Source of the DNA: Terrabacter sp. 28
GTDB lineage: Bacteria; Actinomycetota; Actinomycetes; Actinomycetales; Dermatophilaceae
Assembly: GCA_000955875.1 (NCBI GenBank)
Contig: JYOE01000014.1
Coordinates: 93,328 to 157,327, forward strand
Reading direction: 5' to 3'
Length of the DNA: 64,000 bases
The translations under genes were made by a program, and so were the position numbers. The notes under the pieces are model-generated. The model was given only the letters and a program-made list of their open reading frames with translations. It searched no databases and had not been told where the DNA came from. Below are positions 20,801-29,235 of this stretch, in pieces; the stretch's first letter is position 1, and every line of letters begins with the position of its first letter.

Positions 20801-21384
20801 GGATGCGCTCGGGGGTCTCGGGCGAAGAGCGCTCCACCGACGTGTGGGCGCCGGGCATGCTCGCGCTCTACCGCGAGCTCGGGATGCGCACGGCCGCGCG
20901 TCGGCTGCTGGGTGAGGCCCTCGCCCGGGGGCTGGCCCCGTGGCGAGCCTTGGGCACCTGGGAGCTCGCACTCGTCTTCTTCACCGAGTGCATCCTCTGG
21001 CTCGCCGACCGTGAGCTCGCCGTGGAGGTGAGGTCCCACCTCGAGCTGGTGTCCGGTCACAGCGTCGTCTTCGGTCCGATGATGGCGACCTTCGGTGCGG
21101 CCGACCGCTACCTCGGTTCGGTGGAGGCACTTCTCGGGAGTCCGCGAGCCGACGAGCTGCTGCAGCGCGCGGTCGAGCTCGACCGGCACATGGACGCCCC
21201 GCTGCACGAGGGCTACAGCCTCGTCGCGCTGCTGGGCAGCCGCGAGCTCGCCGGTCAGGGCGCCGGGGATGCCGCGTTGCGGGAGGAGCTCGACGAGCTG
21301 GCTCGGGCGCTGGCCGTCCCGAGGCTGTCTGCCGCGGTGGGCCGGCTGGGCGCGGCCGGCGGGACCGTGGAACCGTCCGGGTAG
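17890..21384 (+). CDS. Large SARP-type (BTAD + AAA ATPase) transcriptional regulator
   Basis: 1164 residues. Residues 1-80 form an OmpR-like winged helix beginning VRIAVLGPLCVDGDPG; 85-225 the bacterial transcriptional activation (BTAD) repeats; about 265-480 an AAA_16/STAND ATPase with FVGRRRDLDTLEE, Walker A GGEAGAGKSRL (about residue 293) and Walker B VLVLEDLHWAG (about 410); the remaining 650 residues are TPR-like helical repeats. Such proteins activate a nearby pathway, often secondary metabolism, but no biosynthetic cluster is adjacent. GTG at 17890 sits directly after AAGGG; a leaderless or weakly initiated message is possible. Confidence 0.88.
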   Translation: MRIAVLGPLCVDGDPGRLSRRDRVVLSVLTVRRPGFATSAELADALWPVHPPSSWAKVVQGCVVRLRRELGSDAIVTTPTGYRLDVDDDDVDAASFERTVERARRLVESGELSRAVALLESAVGLWRGPPLPDLSGWPPGEIEASRLDVVGAEARELLVEAGIGVGRAPAVLPAARVLVDELPASEHRAMLLARAQYLGDDQAQALATLRSLRRNLRDEGLDPAPAVGRLERAILAHDPDLDVGVQGRAVVWRRPPLPSRWESEAPTFVGRRRDLDTLEEAWRAVTRGARRVVLVGGEAGAGKSRLVAEVGVTRYAVGAVVLLGQCSPELERPYGPFVEPLRVLVDAAATGDLVLPAATRTQTIERVGHVVGLRSRAAGRPAPAAGRPFAGDQLSDAVVDLVRAAARVRPVVLVLEDLHWAGAATLELLEHLVAATADDRILVLATHSLAPPDRSPAAVAAMARLARVDGVESLHLGPLTATDIVTYVRRELGATPTQARRAGALLREQSAGNPFFLREIVRELERHGGLDTLGTSPLVAPSVVLDIYEQRLGRLAPAERRTLEVAAVVGHEFDVDVVAAAAGVDAAAALGAVDAGAALGIVDARPGGDGRVGFVHEIARQAVQQLMRPGSLIATHLGVARALEAGFQDAPDVIERLAHHYAAAHSTGHRDTAQKYLRAAARLAAGRLAHADAAALLERAIALSTGTGDTDELRLEASAASRHAGDYEAAARHAAAVLSSADPRARLRAAVAYEDAAFRVGRPADDTVEILQRALDSALTADPPMEPEDPLVVRARANLARTLAQGTRLDERGPVFAELIRAARESGDASLLAHVLEAAVVLPPPRSAETAEARLARARELGDIARRIGDSDALAWSAMSHAVSAYVLGRPDEVREAKAVAHAAARTSGTVTAAQVVLCQGYARAMELGDLDRAEALAKEAGDNSRVTGRFAGASTTQRFLVDRERLALERMRSGVSGEERSTDVWAPGMLALYRELGMRTAARRLLGEALARGLAPWRALGTWELALVFFTECILWLADRELAVEVRSHLELVSGHSVVFGPMMATFGAADRYLGSVEALLGSPRADELLQRAVELDRHMDAPLHEGYSLVALLGSRELAGQGAGDAALREELDELARALAVPRLSAAVGRLGAAGGTVEPSG

Positions 21385-21446
21385 ACCGCGGCGCCGACCC
21401 CGACGACCCCGACGACCCCGTCATGGAGAGGGCCGTCACAGCCGGA

Positions 21447-21473
21447 TGTCACATTCCGCGGCCCGTCGGCGTC
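21447..21473 (+). promoter_or_regulatory. Predicted ECF41-type promoter (TGTCACA-N16-CGTC)
   Basis: TGTCACA at 21447-21453 is followed after exactly 16 bases by CGTC at 21470-21473, the -35/-10 pattern reported for ECF41 sigma factors. It lies 41 bases before the start of the carboxymuconolactone-decarboxylase gene that is coupled to an ECF41-like sigma gene. This indicates autoregulation of the two-gene operon. The match is read directly; activity is inferred. Confidence 0.75.
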
Positions 21474-21514
21474 TGGATGTCGAACCCGGATGGAACCGAC
21501 AGCAGGAGGACGAC

Positions 21515-22105
21515 ATGACCGACTCGACCCGCATCCCCGCCGCCCCGATCACCGGCCTGAAGGGGGCCGTCGTCAAACGCTTCGCACGCAAGGCACTTGG
21601 GCGCGTGCCGAGCTCCCTCGGCGTCTACTGGCACAACCAGAAGGTGCTCATGGGGATGACCGCCGTCGGCGGCAAGGTGCAGAAGTGGGACGCGTGCGAC
21701 GAGCAGCTGAAGTCCTTCGCCCACATGGCGGTCGCCTCGCAGGTCGGTTGCAGCTGGTGCCTCGACTTCAACTACTTCGAGGCGCACAACAAGCACCTCG
21801 ACCTGGCGAAGGCGCACGAGATCCCGAGGTGGCGAGAGTCGGACGCCTTTTCCCCGCTCGAGCGCGAGGTGCTGGCGTACGCCGAGGCGATGACCGAGAC
21901 GGAGCCGACGGTGACGGACGAGATGGTGGCCTCGTTGCTCGCCCAGCTCGGTGAGGCCGCGGTCGTCGAGCTCACGGCCGTCGTCGCCTTCGCCAACTTC
22001 ACGACCCGCGCGAACGTCGCTCTCGGCATCGAGTCCGACGGTTTCGCGACCGCGTGCGGTCTGAAGCCACTTGCGGGGCGGCCGGCCGTAGGGTCGACGG
22101 CGTGA
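21515..22105 (+). CDS. Carboxymuconolactone decarboxylase (AhpD-like) family protein
   Basis: 196 residues, helical, with the AhpD-type redox pair CSWC in VASQVGCSWCLDFNYFEAHNK (about residues 75-90) and a distal histidine. Members act as peroxidase-linked disulfide reductases or decarboxylases; genes of this family are characteristic neighbours of ECF41 sigma factors. ATG at 21515 follows AGGAGG with 5 bases spacing. Its TGA overlaps the GTG of the sigma gene (GTGA), so the two are translationally coupled. Substrate unknown. Confidence 0.9.
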   Translation: MTDSTRIPAAPITGLKGAVVKRFARKALGRVPSSLGVYWHNQKVLMGMTAVGGKVQKWDACDEQLKSFAHMAVASQVGCSWCLDFNYFEAHNKHLDLAKAHEIPRWRESDAFSPLEREVLAYAEAMTETEPTVTDEMVASLLAQLGEAAVVELTAVVAFANFTTRANVALGIESDGFATACGLKPLAGRPAVGSTA

Positions 22106-22989
22106 CGCAGAACGACGACCCGTTCATCGCCAACCGCGGGCTGCTCTTCACGGTGGCCTACGAGATGCTCGGGTCGGCGGCCGACGCCGAGGACGTCGTG
22201 CAGGAGACGTGGCTGCGGTGGGACGCCATCGGCGACGAGGGGCGAGGAGACGTGGAGCACCCGCGCGCGTTCCTCGTGCGGATGGTGACCCGCAAGGCCC
22301 TGGACCGGCTCCGGGCGAACGCTCGGCGGCGCGAGGACTACATCGGCGCCTGGTTGCCCGAGCCCCTGCTCACGGCCCCCGACCTGGCCGAGGACGCCGA
22401 GCTCGCCGAGAGCGTCTCCATGGCGATGCTCACCGTGCTCGAGACGCTGACGCCCACCGAGCGAGCGGTCTTCGTGCTGCGCGAGGTGTTCGACACCCCC
22501 TACGACGAGATCGCCGACGCCGTAGGCAAGTCCGCGGCCGCGGTCCGTCAGATCGGGCACCGCGCGCGTGACCACGTCGCGGCACGCCGGCCGCGGATGG
22601 ACGTCGGGCGTCGCGAGCAGCAGGAGGTGGTGGAGCGGTTCCTCGCGGCCGTCACCGGCGGCGAGCTGCAGGCGCTGCTCGACGTCCTCGCCCCCGACGT
22701 GGTGCTCGTGGCCGACGGCGGCGGCGTGGTCCAGGCGGTCGTCAACCCGGTGGTCGGTGCGAAGAAGGTCGCCAACCTGCTGCGCCCGTTCGGCAGGCTC
22801 GCACCGGGGGCGCAGATCCTGCGGGTGCTGCTCAACGGCGCCGCCGGCGCGCGAATCGTCGGCACCGACGACGGCTACGACACGGCGATCAGCTTCGTCG
22901 TCGAGGACGGCAGGATCAGCCGCATCTACGCCGTGCGCAACCCGGCCAAGCTCGGCCAGATCGACGTCGAGGCGCCGATCAGCCGCTAG
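22102..22989 (+). CDS. ECF41-family RNA polymerase sigma factor with SnoaL-like C-terminal domain
   Basis: 295 residues. Sigma region 2 (about 10-80: FIANRGLLFTVAYEMLGSAADAEDVVQETW) and region 4 (about 110-165: LETLTPTERAVFVLREVFDTPYDEIADAVG) are followed by a 120-residue NTF2/SnoaL-like domain. That domain carries DGGG (ECF41 signature DGGGK, here DGGGV) and RNPAKL near the end (ECF41 NPDKL-like). In this family the C-terminal domain replaces an anti-sigma factor and tunes activity. Start GTG at 22102 overlaps the upstream gene. No anti-sigma gene is present, in agreement. Confidence 0.92.
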   Translation: MTQNDDPFIANRGLLFTVAYEMLGSAADAEDVVQETWLRWDAIGDEGRGDVEHPRAFLVRMVTRKALDRLRANARRREDYIGAWLPEPLLTAPDLAEDAELAESVSMAMLTVLETLTPTERAVFVLREVFDTPYDEIADAVGKSAAAVRQIGHRARDHVAARRPRMDVGRREQQEVVERFLAAVTGGELQALLDVLAPDVVLVADGGGVVQAVVNPVVGAKKVANLLRPFGRLAPGAQILRVLLNGAAGARIVGTDDGYDTAISFVVEDGRISRIYAVRNPAKLGQIDVEAPISR

Positions 22990-23038
22990 CCAGGACGCAG
23001 CTCCGCATTCCAGCACGCCGGTGTGCCCGAGACGCGGA

Positions 23039-23070
23039 CGAGGGGCGGCCACGACGGTGGCCGCCCCTCG
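23039..23070. terminator. Perfect 14-bp hairpin between convergent genes
   Basis: 23039-23052 pairs perfectly with 23057-23070, loop GACG. It lies in the 103-base gap between the ECF41 sigma gene (plus) and the secreted surface protein gene (minus) and can serve both as terminator. Confidence 0.8.
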
Positions 23071-23092
23071 CCTCATCGAGTGAGGTCAGGCG

Positions 23093-24703
23093 TCACGGAT
23101 CCACGACGACCGTGCACACGTAGGTGCCCGGCTCGAGGTTCGTGGCGGATGCCGATCCGTCGCCGTTGGCCCCGGTGGAGCCACTGGCGACGGTGGTGCT
23201 GCCCTGGACGCAGCTGACGGTGGAGGCGGTGCCGCCGTTGACCTGGGAGTCGACCGTGACCGTGAGGTTCGTGAGCGGCGTGTTGTGGAAGGTCACCGTC
23301 TCACCGCCGTAGGGGTTGTCCCCGCAGGTCGCGGTGTTGTCGACGGTCACCGACTTGTCGTTGGCGTCCACTGTGTAGCCGGCAGGCACCGTCTCGTGGA
23401 CGGTGTACGAGCCGAAGGTGAGACTGTCGAAGCAGGCCACGCCACTGGCGTCGGTCGGCTTGGTCACCCCGTTGACCGTGAAGCTGACCCCGGCGTGCGG
23501 GTGGTCACCTGGCCCGTCGGCGGCGTGCTTGCGGGTCTTTGTGACCTTGATCGCGCCCAGGTTCAGCTTGTTCGTGAACGTGCAGGTGACGGTCTCGCCC
23601 GGACTGACACTGATGTTGCTCACCAGGCTCCCGTCATCGCACGTCGCGCTCTGGAGCACCCAGTTCGCGGGCACCGTCTCCGCCACGCTGTAGCCCGAAC
23701 CGGCGAGGACGTTGCTGTACGTCGTCTGCTCGCCGTTCTTGAGGCTGAAGCTCGTGGGCGTGAGGCCGCCCCCGGCCGTGTACGCGAAGCTCGTGTCGGT
23801 CGGGTCGGGCGACGGGATGGTGATCTTCTTGACGATGATCGTGCCGCAGTTGCTGATGTTGACCGGCTGCGGCGCCACGAAGTCCTTGACCTCGGCCGGG
23901 AACGACGCCGACGACCGGCTCTTCAGGAACGCGCTCCCGAAGGCCGTGCAGGTGCCGGCCGGGAAGACACCGGCTGCAGTGAGGTTGATCGCCGCCTCGC
24001 CGAACGTGAGGGTCGGCAGCGTGACGCCGGCGATCGGGTCGGTGACGCTGACCACGTTGACGGCCCCCTCTGCCTCGCCCAGTCCGCTCAGGTCGACGCG
24101 GTTGCCCCAGCACGGCAGTGCATTGGTGCTGAAGCACTGCGTGGTCGGCCCCGTTGTGACCCACTTGAGCAGTCCGAGGACCGGGTTGCCGCCGCCGTTC
24201 GTGAAGTCGAACGTGACGAGCAGGTCGCCCGGACTGCGGTTCAACGCCTTCGGTCCCGCCGTCGTCAGGTCAGGTTGCGCCAGCTTGTTGATCTCGAAGT
24301 CCATGTTGGCCGAGCCGAGGACGTTCGAGCGCTCCCACGCGAGATAGAGGAAGTTGGCGTTGCTCGCGAACTCGCTCGCGACGTAGAACCGGGTCAGATC
24401 GCTCTTGTTGGGCGGGATCGAACCCGTCACCACCGTGACATTCGGGTCGTCCTCCTTGGTGCCCTGCCCGAACGAGTTGTCGGTCCTGCCGCTCGACAGG
24501 TCGTCCCCGCGCACCCGGTTGGGTGCGTTCACCCAGTCGTGATTGGGGGAGGTGTCGACGACGAGGTTGCCGTCGCTGCCCTCGAAGGTGCTCCCCGGAA
24601 GGTTCGCCAGGGCGGCCGGTCCTGCTGCCATGACGAGTGCTGCCACACCGACGACGCCGACCATCCGGCGGCCGCTGTGTCGTTTGCCTCTCAACAAACT
24701 CAT
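23093..24703 (-). CDS. Secreted protein with prealbumin-like/Ig-fold repeats
   Basis: 536 residues with a signal peptide (RRMVGVVGVAALVMAAGPAALA). Residues about 30-270 form a distinct beta-rich region; then come two to three SpaA/Cna_B-like modules, recognisable by YSVAETVPANWVLQSATCDDGS and YTVHETVPAGYTVDAND, each near 90 residues, and a C-terminal short beta domain with a Cys pair (SCVQ...TYVCTV). No LPxTG sortase signal or C-terminal anchor is present, so it is probably released or held non-covalently. Likely adhesin-like or structural; ligand unknown. ATG at 24703 follows GAGGGAC; longer in-frame starts lack support. Confidence 0.82.
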   Translation of the reverse strand: MSLLRGKRHSGRRMVGVVGVAALVMAAGPAALANLPGSTFEGSDGNLVVDTSPNHDWVNAPNRVRGDDLSSGRTDNSFGQGTKEDDPNVTVVTGSIPPNKSDLTRFYVASEFASNANFLYLAWERSNVLGSANMDFEINKLAQPDLTTAGPKALNRSPGDLLVTFDFTNGGGNPVLGLLKWVTTGPTTQCFSTNALPCWGNRVDLSGLGEAEGAVNVVSVTDPIAGVTLPTLTFGEAAINLTAAGVFPAGTCTAFGSAFLKSRSSASFPAEVKDFVAPQPVNISNCGTIIVKKITIPSPDPTDTSFAYTAGGGLTPTSFSLKNGEQTTYSNVLAGSGYSVAETVPANWVLQSATCDDGSLVSNISVSPGETVTCTFTNKLNLGAIKVTKTRKHAADGPGDHPHAGVSFTVNGVTKPTDASGVACFDSLTFGSYTVHETVPAGYTVDANDKSVTVDNTATCGDNPYGGETVTFHNTPLTNLTVTVDSQVNGGTASTVSCVQGSTTVASGSTGANGDGSASATNLEPGTYVCTVVVDP

Positions 24704-25298
24704 TTCATGTCCCTCTTGGCTGAAGGTCTCGTTGCCTGGGGCCTTACGCCCCCGTGCAGCACGACATGGCCCCCGATGCCATGGCGCTGCAGCAGGCACA
24801 CCCGCTCAGGAGACGTGCCGGACCGTCCTTTCCCCCGGTGCCTGAGCCACCGCTTCCTTCGTGCGGTCCGGACCCGTGCCCCCACGTCCCCCGCGAGCCG
24901 CTTCGCCGCGGCCAAAACGTTACTCCTGTAAGAGGTTTCAGACGAGAGCCACACGAGAATCGACCGACTTGGGCGACCTGTCCCCCTCAGCACTCGATGA
25001 CGTTGACGGCCGGGCCGCCGCGGGGGCCGGCTGCGCCACCTCGGGCGGTACGAGGAGTTCCGCCGTTCGCTGGGCCCGACGGACGACCGCGAGGGCGCGC
25101 AGTCTCGCTGACCGTCCCGCCGTCACGGAAAAGTGCCCATTCGACACAGAGCGCGCGGAGCGTGCGTAGTGCATGCGGAGCAGGCGGAGCGCGGCCGCAC
25201 CCCCACCGTCGAGTGGGCACTTTGCCTCGCTCGAGTGGGCACCGTGTCTGGGCCCGGAGCCGGGTGGCCGGCCCGCCACCAGGGACGAAAGTGCTTGG
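24704..25298. other. Intergenic region with divergent promoters
   Basis: 595 bases between the divergent secreted-protein gene and the TreS-like gene. Open frames here are shadows. It holds the repeat cluster listed at 25130-25242 and an AT-richer stretch near 24910-24960 (AAAACGTTACTCCTGTAAGAG) that could contain a promoter for the minus-strand gene. Nothing else is recognised. Confidence 0.5.
25130..25242. promoter_or_regulatory. Inverted and direct repeats of TCGAGTGGGCAC upstream of TreS-like gene
   Basis: AAAGTGCCCATTCGAC (25130-25145) is an inverted copy of GTCGAGTGGGCACTTT (25208-25223) with one mismatch in 16. A third copy, TCGAGTGGGCAC (25231-25242), is a direct repeat of 25209-25220 at a distance of 22 bases, two helical turns. 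Between the arms are three GCGGAGC words. The cluster ends 56 bases before the GH13 start, so it looks like a multi-site operator. The binding protein is unknown. Confidence 0.5.
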
Positions 25299-27587
25299 AT
25301 GACGGACATGGAGCACGTCGACGCCAGGACCGAGACCGACCCCTCGGAGCACGGTGCTGCCGTGTCCGACCCGCGCGACCCTGCCGAGCGCGAGCCGACC
25401 GAGATCAGCTACTCCGAGCACTTCTTCGCCGCTCGCCCGCAACCGCTGCGGATGCGACCGCGGGCCCGCCTGCGCGCGCAGGGCACCCCCGAGCCGAGCG
25501 AGCGCGTCGGCGAGCCCGTCGGCACCAACCCGGCATACGTCGCGTGGCTGCGACGGGAGTCGATGCTCGCGGACGCGAAGGCGATCGCCGCCCAGTTTTC
25601 CGGCAAGGGGTCGATGTGGCAGAACCCCTACGCCCGACCCAACCCCGTCGCTGCGGTGCAGGCGGCACCCGTGTGGTTCACGGCATACCCCATCTCGATG
25701 GTGACCAAGGGCGGCACGTCGTTCCTCGGCACCCTCGCCGACCCGGACCTCTGGGACGTCTTCGCGCAGATCGGCATCCGCGCCGTGCACACGGGCCCCG
25801 TCAAGCGGGCGGGCGGGCTCTCCGGCTGGGACCCCACCCCCAGCGTGGACGGGCACTTCGACCGCATCTCGACCCAGATCGACGCGGCATTCGGCACCGA
25901 GGACGAGTACCGCTCGATGTGCGACGTCGCGGCGTCGCACGGCGGCACCATCATCGACGACATCGTCCCCGGCCACACCGGCAAGGGACCGGACTTCCGC
26001 CTGGCGGAGATGAACGTCGGCGACTACCCCGGCATCTTCCACATGGTCGAGATCGACCCCGCCGACTGGCACCTGCTCCCCGAGGTGCGCCCCGGGCGCG
26101 ACTCGGCCAACCTCGACGGCGAGGCGGAGGCGGCCCTGGAGAGGGCCGGCTACATCATCGGCCGGCTGCAGCGCGTCATCTTCTACGCGCCCGGCGTCAA
26201 GGAGACGAACTGGTCCGCGACCGGCGAGGTCGTGGGTGAGGACGGCGTCACACGCCGCTGGGTTTACCTGCACTACTTCAAGGAGGGGCAGCCCTCCATC
26301 AACTGGCTCGACCCGACCTTCGCAGGCATGCGCCTCGTCATCGGCGACGCCCTCCACTCGATGGGCGACCTCGGCTCGGGGGGCCTGCGGCTCGACGCGA
26401 ACGGCTTCCTCGGCGTCGAGAAGTCGAGCGAGGGCGAGGCCGCCTGGTCCGAGGGCCACCCGCTCTCCGAGGCAGCCAACCAGCTCATCGGCTCGATGGT
26501 CCGCAAGGTCGGCGGCTTCAGCTTCCAGGAGCTCAACCTGACCGTCGACGACATCCGCGTCACCGCCGAAGCCGGTGCCGACCTCTCCTACGACTTCGTC
26601 AACCGGCCCGCCTACCACCACGCGCTCGCCACCGCCGACACCGAGTTCCTGAGGCTGACCCTCAACATCTCGCTCGAGTCCGGCGTGCACCCCATCTCAC
26701 TCGTCCACGCCCTCCAGAACCACGACGAGCTCACCTACGAGCTGGTGCACTTCGAGACGCTTCACCACGACGACCTCTTCACCTTCCACGGCGTCGAGGT
26801 CACCGGTGCCGCACTGGCCGCGCACGTGAGGGGCCAGCTGGTCGAGCACCTCACCGGCGAGGCCGGACCGTACAACGCGATCTTCACGACCAACGGGATC
26901 GCGTCGACCACGGCGACCGTCATCGCGGCCGCGCTCGGCTACCGCGACCTCGACGTCGTCGACGGGCTCGACATCGACAACATCCGGCAGGCCCACCTGC
27001 TGCTCGCGATGTTCAACGCGCTCCAGCCCGGCGTGTTCGCCCTGTCCGGGTGGGACCTCACTGGCATGGCCACGGTCGACCGCGACGAGATCGGCCACCT
27101 CCTCGCCACCGGTGACACGCGGTGGCTGCACCGCGGGGCCTACGACCTGATGGACTACCGGCCCGACCTGGCGCAGTCGGCCTCCGGCATGCCTCGTGGC
27201 CGGTCGCTCTACGGGTCGCTCCCGGCCCAGCTCGACGACCCCGACTCGTTCGCGTCCCGGCTCACCCACGTCCTGCGGGTGCGTGAGGCATCGGGCATCG
27301 CCACCGCGACCCAGATCGAGGTTCCCGCCTGCAGCCACCCGGGAGTGCTCGTCATGGTGCACGACGACCTGCCCGGCGTGCTGCGCCAGGCCACGGTGCT
27401 CAACTTCAGCGCCGACCCGGTCGACGTGCGCGTCACGAGCAACCACTTCACGCCCGGGTGGAGCGTCGTCGACGAGCTCACCGGCGAGGAGCTCGGCGAG
27501 GTCGACGAGCTGCACGGCCTCGACCTCGCGCTCGAGGCCCACCAGGGCCGGTTCCTCACGTTCAGCGAGGTGGCCGGGGCCGAGTGA
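25299..27587 (+). CDS. GH13 family enzyme, trehalose synthase/maltose glucosyltransferase-like
   Basis: 762 residues. A (beta/alpha)8 alpha-amylase fold with the catalytic nucleophile in [10 protein letters not shown] (about residue 366), the acid/base in [10 protein letters not shown] (about 412) and the third acid in [11 protein letters not shown] (about 475). A C-terminal beta domain follows after about residue 640. Proteins of this type are commonly named maltose alpha-D-glucosyltransferase, but this one is much longer than classical TreS (about 570-600) and has an extra N-terminal 90 residues, so the exact substrate is uncertain. Start ATG 25299 or 25308. It stands alone, with putative operators upstream. 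Confidence 0.85.
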   Translation: MTDMEHVDARTETDPSEHGAAVSDPRDPAEREPTEISYSEHFFAARPQPLRMRPRARLRAQGTPEPSERVGEPVGTNPAYVAWLRRESMLADAKAIAAQFSGKGSMWQNPYARPNPVAAVQAAPVWFTAYPISMVTKGGTSFLGTLADPDLWDVFAQIGIRAVHTGPVKRAGGLSGWDPTPSVDGHFDRISTQIDAAFGTEDEYRSMCDVAASHGGTIIDDIVPGHTGKGPDFRLAEMNVGDYPGIFHMVEIDPADWHLLPEVRPGRDSANLDGEAEAALERAGYIIGRLQRVIFYAPGVKETNWSATGEVVGEDGVTRRWVYLHYFKEGQPSINWLDPTFAGMRLVIGDALHSMGDLGSGGLRLDANGFLGVEKSSEGEAAWSEGHPLSEAANQLIGSMVRKVGGFSFQELNLTVDDIRVTAEAGADLSYDFVNRPAYHHALATADTEFLRLTLNISLESGVHPISLVHALQNHDELTYELVHFETLHHDDLFTFHGVEVTGAALAAHVRGQLVEHLTGEAGPYNAIFTTNGIASTTATVIAAALGYRDLDVVDGLDIDNIRQAHLLLAMFNALQPGVFALSGWDLTGMATVDRDEIGHLLATGDTRWLHRGAYDLMDYRPDLAQSASGMPRGRSLYGSLPAQLDDPDSFASRLTHVLRVREASGIATATQIEVPACSHPGVLVMVHDDLPGVLRQATVLNFSADPVDVRVTSNHFTPGWSVVDELTGEELGEVDELHGLDLALEAHQGRFLTFSEVAGAE

Positions 27588-27678
27588 GCGCCGCCGACGG
27601 GCGACGGCGCCCGAAGCGCAGACCAGCGGCAGGGCGGGCAGGTCACTGCCAGGGAAACGGCCGGGTGGGAGCAGGACC

Positions 27679-28134
27679 TCAGACGTAGTAGCCCCAGAAG
27701 GCCCCGGTCTCGTCCTTCTGCAGCTGGATCCCGTCGGGCTCTTCGAGCCGGAAGCCGACGCTCATGAGGACCTCCTCGTAGAGGTCTGCGTCGCCCGACG
27801 CGACGGTGTGAACCGTCGGCCTGTCGGGTCCCGCGGTCGTGTGCCAGGCATGGCAGTAGAAGAACGGCCCTCCCTGGCTCTCGTCGCGCAGCTCTTGGGC
27901 GTCGCCGCGGCTACCGGACACGACCTGGATCAGGTCGGGCTGGATCAGGAGCCACGCCCCGGCATCGCCGGTCGGTACATGCCCGACCATGTCCGACGCG
28001 TCGCGCCACCCGGGCCCGGAGAAGAGGTTGACGACAACCAGGCGGCGCATCAACGGGGGAAGCTCATCCGTGCCATCGCTGTCGGACCCTCCGGTAGTGG
28101 TGTGTGCGGGCTGGATCGGCGGACGTCGCGCCAC
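27679..28134 (-). CDS. Hypothetical protein
   Basis: 151 residues, no recognised domain. The C-terminal half (DPETVHTVASGDADLYEEVL-type text around residues 105-140, ending GAFWGYYV) looks like a real alpha/beta protein; the first 28 residues are low complexity and the true start may be MRRLVVVNLFSG at residue 29. The annotated GTG lies directly after the stop of the upstream ORF, suggesting coupling with it. Function unknown. Confidence 0.55.
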   Translation of the reverse strand: MARRPPIQPAHTTTGGSDSDGTDELPPLMRRLVVVNLFSGPGWRDASDMVGHVPTGDAGAWLLIQPDLIQVVSGSRGDAQELRDESQGGPFFYCHAWHTTAGPDRPTVHTVASGDADLYEEVLMSVGFRLEEPDGIQLQKDETGAFWGYYV

Positions 28135-28449
28135 CTAGCCACGGCGGTGGCCCCGGATGCTGCGCTGGAGACGGAGGTCGTCACGCAGCCTCGTGGGGAC
28201 CGGCAGGCTGAGGGCGGCAAGCTCCGCCGCGTATCGCTCCATCGCCACCAACAGCGACTCGTGCGCAGACGCCAAGGACCGTGGTGGCACGGCGACACCT
28301 CGCAGCTGCCTCACCTCATGGCGAGCACGGCGCAGGTCCTCGGCCAGAACCGTGAGCGAACGGCTACGGGGCGTTGGTGGGTCGTCGGACACTCGAGACC
28401 TCGACTCCCCCGCGGCCCGAGACTTTTCCGGTGTGCGAGACGTTCCCAT
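28135..28449 (-). CDS. Hypothetical protein, basic, partly coiled-coil
   Basis: 104 residues from ATG at 28449. The N-terminus is polar and disordered-looking (TPEKSRAAGESRSR); residues about 30-85 are helical with heptad-like leucines (LTVLAEDLRRARHEVRQLRG). Stop abuts the next gene's start, so the two probably form a small operon. No ribosome site of note. A frame extending to 28500 also exists. Function unknown. Confidence 0.45.
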   Translation of the reverse strand: MGTSRTPEKSRAAGESRSRVSDDPPTPRSRSLTVLAEDLRRARHEVRQLRGVAVPPRSLASAHESLLVAMERYAAELAALSLPVPTRLRDDLRLQRSIRGHRRG

Positions 28450-28675
28450 GCTAGTCCGCCATGTCACCGGGCGGGTGCGTCTGCTCGGTTCGACCCTCAC
28501 GCGCCGTCGTCGACGTCGAGCAACGTCGGCGTGTGACGTCGTCCCCCGTGGCGACCTACCTCAGGGTCCCGGTGACCCATGTTCGTGGCTTGACGGTCGG
28601 TGCACACTGAAGTGAGGTCGCCCGACGCCAACCCGGCCGTTGCGTTGTCGTTCCCGCGACGGACTGGAGTCGACG

Positions 28676-28858
28676 ATGAGCTCGCCACCTGAGGGCCCCG
28701 ACCGCGAACTGCCCGACTGGGCTCTGGCGCAGGCCATGCACGGACGCGAGGAGGCCGACGACCTCGGCCGGGATGAGCGGGCACGGCTGCTCGTGCAGGC
28801 CGTGGAGAACGAGCGCCACGACGACGAGGACGACGAGGACCAGGGCGGCGAGGGATAG
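28676..28858 (+). CDS. Possible small acidic protein
   Basis: 60 residues (MSSPPEGPDRELPDW...), ending in a very acidic tail (ERHDDEDDEDQGGEG). A GGAG site precedes the ATG by 8 bases and third-position GC is high. The opposite strand carries a competing frame with a membrane-like segment (see findings), so only one is likely coding. The rest of the 527-base stretch 28450-28976 shows no other gene. Confidence 0.4.
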   Translation: MSSPPEGPDRELPDWALAQAMHGREEADDLGRDERARLLVQAVENERHDDEDDEDQGGEG

Positions 28859-28948
28859 TTGCCCGGGCTTCAACCTCTTGAGGTCCTCGATGGTGAACAG
28901 AACGTAGCCGCTTTGGTCACACACGGCTTGCCTCGAACTCCAGCCAGA

Positions 28949-28966
28949 CGTACAATTTTCTGTACA
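28949..28966. promoter_or_regulatory. YefM-type operator (CGTACA and TGTACA, 12 bp apart)
   Basis: CGTACA (28949-28954) and TGTACA (28961-28966) lie 12 bases apart centre to centre, 11 bases before the antitoxin start. TGTACA is the core recognised by E. coli YefM, where two palindromes with the same spacing control yefM-yoeB. The second copy abuts the AGGAGG ribosome site, so binding would block the promoter or start region. Confidence 0.75.
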
Positions 28967-28976
28967 GGAGGCGACC

Positions 28977-29234
28977 ATGAAGACAATGAGCTACACAGAG
29001 TCCCGTGCCCACTACGCCGAGGTGCTCGACGCCGTCGCCAACGACCGCGAAGAGGTCATCATCACCCGCGCCGGGCACGAGCCGGTTGTCATCGTCTCCC
29101 TCGACGACTACGAGTCCCTGCGGGAGACCGCCTACCTGATGCGGTCGCCGGCCAACGCCCGACGCCTGCTCGACGCGATGGAGCGCCTCGAGGGCGGCCG
29201 AGGCCAGGCCCACGATCTCATCGAGACCGAGTGA
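28977..29234 (+). CDS. yefM: YefM/Phd-family antitoxin
   Basis: 85 residues. The N-terminal DNA-binding fold MKTMSYTESRAHYAEVLDAVANDREEVIITRAGHEPVVIVSLDDYESL is a clear YefM/Phd_YefM domain; the C-terminal 30 residues form the toxin-binding helix. It neutralises YoeB and with it represses the operon. ATG at 28977 follows AGGAGG by 5 bases. The toxin gene starts one base after its stop. Confidence 0.95.
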   Translation: MKTMSYTESRAHYAEVLDAVANDREEVIITRAGHEPVVIVSLDDYESLRETAYLMRSPANARRLLDAMERLEGGRGQAHDLIETE

Positions 29235-29235
29235 C

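Noticed and set aside
27590..27616. Terminator hairpin after the TreS-like gene
   Set aside because: GCGCCGCCG/CGACGGCGCC pairing is imperfect and short; chance pairing is likely in such GC-rich sequence.
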